Part shown: positions 38,101-49,600 of the stretch, one piece after another | Layout: the number at the start of each line of letters is the position of its first letter | Position numbering within the stretch: position 1 is the stretch's first letter | Assembly: GCA_963669155.1 (NCBI GenBank) | Contig: OZ022579.1 | Coordinates: 23,387,270-23,451,269, forward strand | Source: Arbacia lixula | Lineage: Eukaryota; Echinodermata; Echinoidea; Arbacioida; Arbaciidae | Length of the DNA stretch: 64,000 nt | Reading direction: 5' to 3' | Notes under the pieces: generated by a model | What the model saw: only the letters and a program-made list of their open reading frames with translations | Database searches by the model: none | What the model was told of the DNA's origin: nothing | Position numbers and translations under genes: made by a program

Positions 38101-41100
38101 TCGCATCTCGCTGCTATGACGACGCAGTGAGCCTTGAGAACAGTCCTGGTCTCCATCTTCTCACTGGCTTGGCTCTGGACAGTTTGGCCCTGAGTATGGT
38201 CTACCACAATGTCAGAAGGCTCCTCTGTTTGGGGTTCAGAGGGGTAAGATCAAAGTCAACGATAACAAAGAATGGAAGTTCAATTCAATCTATTCAATTC
38301 AAGGGTAAGTGATAAAAAAAAACCATACATGCACGGCAGCCAATGCTGAATTTCGCATATGTAAAAACTTTTAAAAATCTGATAAAAGATACAACACAAA
38401 CATCATTTTGGAAGAGATATAAATTATACTAAGATTATGTGTAAGCCAGTTAAGAAATAAATGCATTCTACAAACTAGAGCAATTCGACTGCCGCGCAGT
38501 CGATAAATATGCCTCCGCCTCTTTGCTAGCTCTATTTAGATTTAGTCTCAGAGAACCTGTTTGGTGGGCAATGAACCATTTAATTCCTATGTGAAATGAA
38601 AATACATTCCATGTTTTTCCATGTTTGGCCAAGTTTGGCAATGTTCATTGACCTTTGACTTCCAATCTAATCAGTCTGTCTAAAGCCATCCTTGTATTAA
38701 GTTTGTTTAAAATTAGCCAATTTTTGGGAAAAGTTCATTGATCTTTGCCCTTTCAGAAATTTCACCCACACTTTCACCAGTCTACCTCCATGAATTGATA
38801 CATCTCTGCACCATGGTTTGTTCAAATTGAACCATTAGTTTTGCATTCAATGTGAAAAATGTTAAATTTGGCACAAAATTTAGCCAATTTTGGCAAAGTT
38901 CATTGACATTTGACCTCTGACCTTCTAGAATTTTCACCAAAGATATCATTAAGTCTACCCCCAAGTAGTGATCCAACTTTGCACCATGTTTGGTTGGTTT
39001 TGTACAATTGAATCTTGATTTATTTTGAAAAATATTACTTTAGGGGCAATTTTTAGCTAATTTTTGGCAAAGTACATTGACCTTTGACCTTTCAGGAAAT
39101 TTACCCAAACTTCCATCAATCTACCTCCATGAAGTGTTATATTTCTGTACCATGTTTGATTAGAATTGCACCATTGGATTTGGGTTTATTGTGAAAAATA
39201 TCAATATGGGGCCAATTTTTAGCAAATTGTTGCAAAGTTCATTGATCTTTGACCTCTGGTCTTCCAGGAATTTCACCAAAAATGTCACCAGTCTATTCCC
39301 AAGAAGTGATCCATCTTAGTACCACGTTTCATGAGAATTGCATTTTTGAATTTGGTTTTACGGTGAAAAATATGAAGTTTGGGGCAGTTTTTAACCAATT
39401 TTGGCAAAGTTCATTGACCTTTGACCTCTGAACTTTCAGGAATTTTATCACAAATGTCACCAGTCTATTCCCAAGTAGTGATTTATCTTTGAACCATGTT
39501 TCATAAGAATTGCATCCCTGGATTTGGATTTACTGGGAAAAAAACAAAGCTTGGGGCAGTTTTTAGCCAATTTTGGCAAAGTTCATTGACCTTTGACCTC
39601 TGAACTTTTAGGAATTTAATCAAAAATGTCACCAGTTTATTCGCGAGTAGTAATCCATCACTGTACCATGTTTCATGAGAATTGGATCATTGGATTTGGC
39701 TTTATTGTGAAAAAGATCAATTTGGGGCAATTTTTCACAAAGTTCATTGACCTTTGACCTTTGAACTTAATCAGAATTGACCCATATTTTACACACTTCA
39801 TTGGTTTCATGCAATACACACATGTACCAAGTTTGAAGCAAATCTGGTTAGCGGTTCTCAAGATATTGCCTAAACGGATTCGGGACGGACGTACGGACGG
39901 ACGGACGGACGGACGGACGGACGGACGGACGGACGGACAACCCGAAAACATAATGCCTCCGGCCACTTCGTGGCGGAGGCATAAATAACTGTGAGATCTT
40001 CAAAGGTTATACTAAGAATAAAAGGTTAAAAAACACTGTGGAAACTATAACCTGTAGTATTACAATTAAACAAAGAGTATGTGTAACAAAGCGTCTGTTA
40101 AAGGGATTATTAACATGTTTAACGTATCATGGTCATCTATTAATTGTCACAAAGTAATGGAAGGGGAGAAGGAAGGATGGAATAAACAGATAAAAGTGTT
40201 AATCTTTTTGATCTGGCTCTGGACTAGTGTCCCTGGGTGTGGTCTACAAGTGTTTAAGATGGTTCCTTTGTTTAGGGCTCAGATGGTTACAATCAAAGAG
40301 AGAAATTGAAAGATACCTATATTATATAGAGAAAAGGAGATATATAGTGATATGAAAGAATAGAGGGAGAAAGAGACAGAGAGGGAGGGAAGAGACAGAG
40401 AGAGAAGGGAAGATGGATAGAAGAGGCAGAGGGAAGATGGATCGAGAGAGAGAAAGAAAGAATTAAAAAGAGGGGAGATGGCTAGAGAGATAGTAGTGAC
40501 AGAGATTGGATAGGGATGGAGAAAGGGAGAAAGGGAGAAAGGGGAGAAGATGGGGAGAGAGTGATGGAGAGAGAAGCGAGTGAGAGAGAGAGATAGACAT
40601 AAAAGAGAGATAACAGGGAAGATGGAGAGAGGGAGAGAAGGAGGGAGCGGAAGGCACCCCTTCTGCAGCCTATGACCACTTCCTTCTTACCGGTGACACT
40701 GACGATTTCAAAGCACATGTCCGTCTCCATGCCAGCCTTGAGTAATTCCCCCATGGCCTTGGCTAGTCTGCTCTCTGATGAGCTAGGTGGTGTGCATAGG
40801 GACTCAACTATATGAGGCTGTAACAGAGAATTAAAAAAAAAAGAAGAATACGTACAATTATTATTTCCATTTTAATTACATATCTATCATTCATTTGAGA
40901 TGTATATGCTAATATAGAACCATCAAATGTAACATACTTAAGTCCTTACATTCTGAGGAAAGTTCTCAAAAAGGTAGTAAAGTCCATTTACAAAAGTCAT
41001 GAAACTTGGCATGGATCAGCAATATATCCCAACAATTAACATGTCATAATGAGTATTATCATGATACTATTTTATATATTGGTATGATAGGTTTGATTTT

Positions 41101-43574
41101 TTTCTTAAATTTGATGCAATGGCTAGGCAAGCTAAAGTTGGGTACTGGGCAATCTAACCTCTAGAGATATTGTACACATCTGCACTGGTAATACAGGCAG
41201 CATTTTTGTATGAACCACAAGCAGAATTGAAAGGATTGCATGTATATGTTCTTTCCTACCTGGTTCATCAAGGATGCGGGCGTGGCGTGACTTCCCTCCA
41301 TGGGGGCAGCTGCTCCCCCCTCAGCTTCCAACAGAGCCATGCCAGCTGAGGCAGACGCCCCACCCGCACTGCTACTACCGGCCCCTCCCTCCCCCTGGGT
41401 GGCTGGTAGGACCCCTAGCTGGATCAGGCCCATGGTGAAGGCTTCCCGGTCGATCAGCTTGTCGATGCGGTTGATGAGAGGCCGGAATTGTTCTCGGTGT
41501 GTCCTTGCCTTCTCCAGGGACCACATCTGAGGAGTAGGGGAGGAGGGGGAGGAGGAGGAGGAGGAGGAGGAGGAGGAGGAGGAGGAGGAGGAGGAGGAGG
41601 AGGAGGAGGAGGAGGAGGAGGAGGAGAAGAAGAAGGAGGAGGAGGAGAAGAAGGAGAAGAAGGAGAAGAAGGAGAAGAAGAAGAAGGAGAAGGAGGAGGA
41701 GGAGGAGGAGGAGGAGGAGGAGGAGGAGGAGGAGGTGGAGGAGGAGTAGGAGGAGGAGGAGCAGGAGGAGGGGAAGAATAGAAGAAGGAGCACCGAGAGC
41801 AAGTGCACAGAGATAAGGAAGAGAGGAAGGGGAGAAGGAGGAAGAAAAGAATTAAGAGAATGATACAAAGGAGGAAGGGAGAGGGAGAAGGAGAAGGAGG
41901 AGGAGGAGGAGAAGAAGGATGTGAAGAATGAGGGGAAGAAAGAGTAGAAGGAGGAGAAGAAGGAGGAGGAAAAGGAGGAAGAGGAGGATGTCAAAGAGGA
42001 GGAGAAGGCAGAGCATAATGAGGGAAAGGAAGAGTAGGAGGAGTAGGAGGAGATGAAGAATGAGGAAAGGAAGGAGAAGAACAAGAACAACAAAGATAAA
42101 GATGAGGAAGAGAAGGAGAAGGTGGAGAATAACATTTTGCCTACTGAGGATCAGTGTTTCAAAACACTGATTTGAAATAATATGTTCTAAAAAAGGCATT
42201 CTTTTTTTTTCTGAGCAATGTCATTTAAATTGTGTTTCAAATCGTAGTTGCATTTATTGGACTTTTTGTACATTTTAAAACACTGCATGAAACGACTAGT
42301 GTTTAAAAGATTTCTTTTTTCTGGATCAAAACACTTTTTTGAAAAGTAGTGTGATTTTAAATACTGTTTCTAGCCAGAAAAAAAATCATATAGATATAAC
42401 ATAAGACTGAATACAACATGTCTGAAGAGATGGTCCCACTTACCACTTTAGAGGTGCCCATCTTAAAGACAAACTTCCAGTTCTTCATGGAGAACCCCTC
42501 GTTCACCTTCTGGTCCAGTTTCTCAATCTTCTCCATGATTTGTGGGAACTGCAGAACAAAATCAACAAATGATTAGGAATTAACATGTTTCTCATTACAT
42601 TCTCCTTAAACCCGTCTGCCTAACCTATCAAGCCACTAAGGGTTTTGCAATGTTAATTTCCTATCCATAAATTAATTTTCTTGCTTATACCACTAATGTT
42701 CCACTGATTAATTCTAATATTTTTATGATAATCCATCCTATATTTCATATATGGTTATGTTATATTGAATTATCAATTGTACATATCAAATTAATGAAAT
42801 TATTACATCAATTGAATCAAATTAATAGCACTGATGATAATACAATAATAACAGCAATGATAACAATAAAACTAAAAATGACAACAGCAACCGACACAAC
42901 GACATATTTTCAGCATCTGAAATTACTACCAGAATGCTTCTTGGCAACTGCTTTGACAAGAAGTTCTCTTGAATGCTCAAGACTTTAAAGGGTACATTGG
43001 GAGTACCAAGATGGTGATTTGAGTGACCTTTGACCCTTTGAGCAGCCTGTTGCTTAGCACATGAAGGTTTCATTGGGAGTACCAAGGTGGTGATTTGGGT
43101 GACCTTTGACCCTCTGAGCAGCCTATTGTCTAGCACACAATGAGTTCATTGGTAGTACCAAGATGTCTATTTGGGTGACCTTTGACCCTCTGAGCAGCCT
43201 ATTGCTTGGCACACAAAATGTTAATTGGGAGTAACAAGATATTTATTTGGGTGACCTTTGACCCTCTAAACAGCCGTTTCATTAGCACATGAAGGTTTCA
43301 TTAGGAGTACCAAGATGGCGACATGAGAGGTAGCCTTTGACCCTCACCTCTTCGACCAGCTGCTCTATGTTCTTGCTGACCGAGAAGATTTTGTCGCTCT
43401 CGTGGAGTGAGTTGAAGGCCTCTTGCCGCCACAGCATGCTGTCAAACAGGACCGAGATCCGCTCATGGGCTGTCTTGAGCTGCATCATCTCCTTCATGTG
43501 CATCGCCTATAGGTAGGTAGGAAGGAAGGAGTTTTATGTCACTTTATGTTTGTCTGTCTGTCCGTCTCACTCTG

Positions 43575-43641
<67 letters not shown>

Positions 43642-46600
43642 TTCTCTCTATATACATTTATGTCTCTCTGTCTCTCTTTTTCCTGCCTCTCTCTCTCTCT
43701 CTCTCTCTCTGTCTCAAAATGTACCATGTATCTTCTTTCTTCATCTCCTTCATGTGCATTGTCCATTGATAAGAAAGCAGAAGTATTATTTACCTTTATG
43801 TCTGTCCATCTCTCTCTCTTTCTCTCTCCGCCTCTATCTATCTCACTTCTCTCTAATTGCAAGTATGTCTCTCTATCTCTCTTTCCTTTTCTCTCAATCT
43901 TTCATTTTTCCCTGTCTTTTTTTTCTCTGTCTCACTATCCGCCATATATCTTTCTTTTTTTCTTGACCCCTCCCTCCCTCTCTCTCCTCTTTACCTTAAA
44001 CATGGCTCTTATTCAAGGATTGATGCACGAGACTCACGTTTTTGAGAATCTTGCTGAGGTTGTCGAGGGGCGAGTGTTTGGTCTTCTCCTTGGCCTTCTG
44101 CAGTGACAGGATGTGCTCCACACCATTCTTCCCCTCCTCCACCACATCGGACATGAGATCAAGCACCGTGTCCATCTAGAGAGAGAAGATGACAGTGGGC
44201 GTGTCAAGTATTTATCATTTTTTTATAATGTATTCACTCATTTATATAATCATTGATAAATTTCATTCTCATAATCTATTCATTAATCAATGAATCATTT
44301 TTTGGTTCATTTATTCCATTTTCATTGACAGTGTGGATAGACAATTTACCTAAACTTAACTGATTTACAATCTAGAAATACGATACAATACAAAGATTAC
44401 ACAAAACATTTTGATTACAAAATGTAATCTTTTGAATGTTCCTCGTTATCAGTTAACTGCATATAGAAAACTATATCCGCACAGTCATTACTCGGACTTT
44501 ACTAGGTAGTTTTGCTTGCTTATAGAAGTTTGAAACACTTGATGACGAGTACAAAATGGAATAACAACTTGACACTGAAAATCCTCCGGCATCACGCAGA
44601 AAGCGATATAGTGCGAGCTGTAAGCCATGTTGCTGTAGGCATACCTCAGGCACGAGGTAAGTCGAGACATCTTGGTGTTGGGCAGGGGTGATCTTCATGG
44701 TTAGTTGATCTCTAAATGCCTCTAACACATTATGAAGCTGTTTCACAAAGATTGGTAACCTGGTAGGAAGACAACACAAAAGCTGAAAATCAAGATAAGT
44801 CCTCACTTTAAAGAGAAACTGGTAGTTCACCCCGAAGATAAGTTGGTTTCAATAAAAGCAGACACACGGCGAAACATGTTAGTAAAGGTTGGACGAAAAT
44901 CCGTCACAGGATGAGAAAGTTAGGATCTTTTGAAATGTCAATTTTGTGACATCACGTGTGAGGTGTTCTCCCATATGTTATGCACAAAATAATTACATAA
45001 ATTGCTGTCATTCTGTTTTGGAGTACAGAAAACACATTTAAAAAAAAAATTGTACACGACATAAAGGAGAGCACTTCGCATGTGACATCATAAAATGAAA
45101 AATTTACAAGATCATGACTTCCTTGTCCTTTGACGGATTTTCATCAAACCTTCATGATATGTTTCTTTCATATGTCTACTTTTATTGAAACCAACACAAT
45201 TTCAGGGTGAACTATCCTTTAAAAGCATCCAGCCCATCTAGCTTTGATCTAAATTCTGCCCTACTTCATCAAATGGAAGCATGTAACAAATCATTCAATC
45301 TAAGGTTACTAGTATTTTTTTATTGTACCCATCATGCCCTACATACAGACAAAATCTGGAGAACAAATAATCTTGCTGCAAGATATTTATGATGCTAATT
45401 CAAAGGGACAGATATATTTTGATAATTTACAAGAAAAGTTTGTTTTTGTTTTAGTTGCTTCCTTTTGTCAAAGTAGAGCAAATTACAATTCATTAGTAAA
45501 ACACCAAAAAAAAAGCTGAATATTTGCTCTAAAATCAAATTGGTTGGCTAGTATGGATAAGACTAGAAGCGACAAACCTTGACTTGATGTATTTCATGAC
45601 CTCATTCCTCTCATGCTTAGACATCTCACTCTTCCGCTTGGTGAACAGCTCACAAATCAGCATGAACTTGACGCCAGCTGCAAGAGAAAGGAGGAATGAA
45701 GTGAAATTCAGATATGCACCAAGTTTTATAGATATTGTGTTTTACAAATGTATATCAACATCTAAGTCTTTGAAATATTATCGTTATGACAATAATTAGT
45801 GAGGAGTGAATAAATTCTATCATAATCATCACATTAATTATTATTATTAACATCATAATTCTTACACTCGTTTTTACAATACTGTTATCATTATTATAAC
45901 AATTAAATGAAAAATGAAATTTTGAAATTTAATTAATATTTTATAAGTGAGGGAGGTTAGAGAAGTCACATGACTAGTCACGTGACTTCGAGTATAATGT
46001 GAGAGCCCGCTCCAGTGCAACGTCATATTTAGAAGGACCGTGAATATTGTACAATATCTCTGAGCATAACATCACTCATGCGATACATAGACTTGAGCTG
46101 CAGAGGGAGGGAGAGGTGGGTGTGACTTCTCTAACCTCCCTCACTTATAAAATATTAATTAAATTTCAAAATTTCATTTTTCATTTAATTGTTATATTTT
46201 ATTTCGTGAGCTCAGTATCGAGAAGTCACATGACTAGTCACGTGACTTCGAGTATAATGTGAGATTTCAAAGATGTACAATATTCATGGTAGTTAGTACA
46301 AAGGTACAAATTTCAAGGTCAAAGTACATCTACTGTAAGTCTCACCGCCCAGTTTAACTGCAGGGTGTACCCACTACTGCTCGACCAAATGACGTTTCCT
46401 CTCTGGTCTGGCGGAAATAAAAGTTTTTGAACGTCGTCTCATTGGACCACCGCGCTTGACGCAAAATTTCTGCGAGCGGGAAATTATTTTTCTTGGCTGT
46501 GGAAGTTGCAGCTGATCTCGTGGAGTGTGCGGAGAACTCTTCGGTGTCGATGCCAGATGATTTCAGTACACACTTGATCCACCTTGCAATAGTCTGCTTA

Positions 46601-49600
46601 CTTGCACGCTTGATAGGCTTTTTGTATGTCACAAAGAGTCCTTTCTCGGTTCCTCGGACAGTCTGTGTTCTTTTAATATATTCTCTAAGATAGTGCACTA
46701 CACACAATCTCCTGTCCTCCGGGTAAGCCTTCAGTGACAATTTGATGCCTACTTTGCCTGGCCTGCTGTTTTTTAGCAAATTAATTACAGCATTGTCCAC
46801 CAGGTCCTTGCTTATCTTGGTATTATCGAGTGTCAAAAGGGAAATTGTCTGCACACGTTGAGCTGAAAGAAGGGCCAGGAGCATACAAACTTTTTGTGTC
46901 AAGGCGCACATAGACAATTTGTGAGCTGGACTGCTGCTCCTGAGGAAGTTGAGGACTTTGCCGACATCCCAAATGAAACTATAGCGAGGTGTTGGGGGCC
47001 TTAGATTGAAAACACCCTTCACATATCTGCAGATCCAAGGATGGTTAGAAATATTGTATCTGTCATCATCTAACAAAACAACCGATGCTAAAGCACTCCG
47101 AGCTACATTGATTGCATTATATGATGCTCCTGCTTGAAACATTGAATTAAAGAACATGAATAATCTTCCCACTTTGGTGCGGGTCCAAAGGAAACGATGC
47201 TGTTGGCAGAACTTTTGCCACTTTCGAATGTAACATAGATACTGTTTCTTAGTTGAATCTCTCCAAGATGCTCCAATAATGTTTGCAGTTTCGGTGCTTA
47301 GGCCTTGGGTAGTGAACTGTCTGTTCCAATCCTGCAACAGAGAAGAGAAAGTCTCTTTAATGGGTGAGGTCTCCCCGAGGTTGGCTGTGTCAATATGTTC
47401 CCCTTAGGCAATGACATTGGTTCTTCCAATAGCAAATTCTGTAACATTGGATATCAAGGTTGTGTTGGCCAGTTGGGAACGATTATAATTCCTTTCGCAC
47501 CGTCTTCTCTAACCTTTTGTAGGCACTTTGCAACTTGGCAAAACGGGGGAAATGCATAGAACCTAAGCTGGCCCCAATCTATCGAAAAAGCATCAACAGC
47601 CCAGGCTTCAGGGTCTGGCATCCACGAAACATACCTGGGAAGCTGAGTGTTCAATCTAGATGCAAATAAATCTACATCTGGGAGTCCGAAACGTTTTGTT
47701 ATTGTGGTGAAAAGTTTCCGGTCCAGCATCCACTCAACATTATCATTAAACTTCCTGGACAGTGCATCAGCTTCTGTATTTTATGAGCCTGGCAAATGGG
47801 CAGCAGAGACCCAAATGTTACGTTTGCTGCACCAATTCCAGATTTCGAGTGCCATTTTATTGCAAGACCGAGACTTGGTACCACCCATGTTGTTGATGTA
47901 TGCCACTGCGGTGGTATTATCTAGACGTAAGAGTATGTGCGTGTTTCTCACATGTGAACAGAAACTTTTAAGACCATGGAAAGCTGCCAATGTTTCGAGG
48001 TATTTTATTTCATTGTTTTCTGCCTTGCATTGTTCTGCATCATTCCATCTACCCCCAGCATGTGAGACCATGTCAGTGGCCCCCCATCCTTTCCCACTAG
48101 CATCAGATCTTATCTCCATTGTTGGTTTATCCCTGCAAATAGGGCTCCATGCCAAATCCACATTGAAAACCCACCATTTTAATTCTTCCACTGCCCCTGC
48201 CGAAAGTGTCATTTTCCTGTCAAAATGCCCACTGTTGCATCTCAAGGCAGTGACTTTGTCTTTCTCTAGTTTCCTGTAGTGCAGGGGGCCATATTGCGAT
48301 GCAGGGAAAGTAGCTACTAGCTTTCCTATAACCTTAGCTAGTTCCCGTATGGTGGGGGATTTTTTCCTGAGGAGGTCTGTGCAAGCCTCTTTGAGATCGT
48401 TTTTCTTTGATAGTGGCAGGGAGATTTTCATGCTTTTAGTGTTCAGATTGAACCCCAGGAATTCAATTTCCTGGGAAGGCACAAGGACTGATTTCTCTGG
48501 GTGTATGATAAACCCAAGATTAGAGAACAATTCAGTTGTGGCGGTAACGGCTTGTTTTATTGCCGATTCTGTGTCACCGATAATAATGGTATCGTCCAAA
48601 TATGCTACAACTGTGTGTCCCATCTGTCTCAGAGAGGCTAGCAAAGGCTTTATCATTTTAGTAAAAAGCCTCGGTGCCGACGATAGACCATTTGGCAGGG
48701 CTTTGAACTGCCACAACTCTTGATCCCACATGAAACGCAGGTATTTGCGTGATTCTGAGTGTATGGGAATAGTGTAGTATGCATCTCGGAGATCTACTGA
48801 AGCCATATAGTACCCTTTGGAAAGGAGGGGCAGGACTGAAAAAATGTTGTCCATCTTAAAGTGTTCATAATGAACACTTTTATTCAGCTCTGACAAATCA
48901 AGAATTAATCTGATCTCTCCATTTTTCTTCGGTCTTGAAAAGATTTCCGATAAAAATTCGCCTGATTCATGAGGGCATCTCTCGATCACACTTTTCTCTT
49001 CAAGCTTAATAATTTCCTGATCAAGTTTTTCTTTATCCTCAGTGCTCCGTCTGTACGGGTAGAGAGGTTTTTCCCTCCTGGGGGGAAAGTATTCAGCATC
49101 AAATTCAATGCTGTACCCTTCAACGGCACGTAAAATGTGAGGGTCAGATGTTAGAGAGTACCAATTGGGCAAAAAAGGCTTCAGACAACCTCCGACTGGA
49201 CAAGGTAGTTGAGTTTTGCTTACTTGATTGCTGGGAGTGGGAGTAGAAGTATCTACTTCCTCCCCTGGCCTTGGCTCTGCCTCTGCTGGTAGGCATTCCT
49301 CTGGTTGTTGTTGCTGCTGTCCCATCGCCGTGGTGCTGTGGCTGTCGATGCGGGGGGTTCTCTCCACCCCTTCTGGGCCCCTAAAAAAGGCCGGCCGTTT
49401 GATCCAGGGATCATCTTTCGTGACTTTCGGTCTCTGTCCCTTGGCCGGTAGGATGTGCTGCGGCGATCGCGATGGGATGATTGTTGTGCTTTTTTGTAGG
49501 GATGATATCTCTGCTTTACCATCCCAGCAACTGTCTTATGTTGGTCTTGGATTTCTTTGACCTGTTTACCCAGGTCGTCTCCAAAGAGTTGCTTCGTCAC

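Noticed and set aside
41161-42135. 324-residue Ser/Phe-rich frame on the minus strand
   Set aside because: Runs through the pyrimidine tract; only its last part coincides with real exon 14.
43546-44106. 186-residue Ser/Leu-rich frame
   Set aside because: CT microsatellite artefact, antisense to exon 11 at its end.
47647-48279. 210-residue frame on the plus strand
   Set aside because: Antisense of the DIRS reverse transcriptase; no family features.
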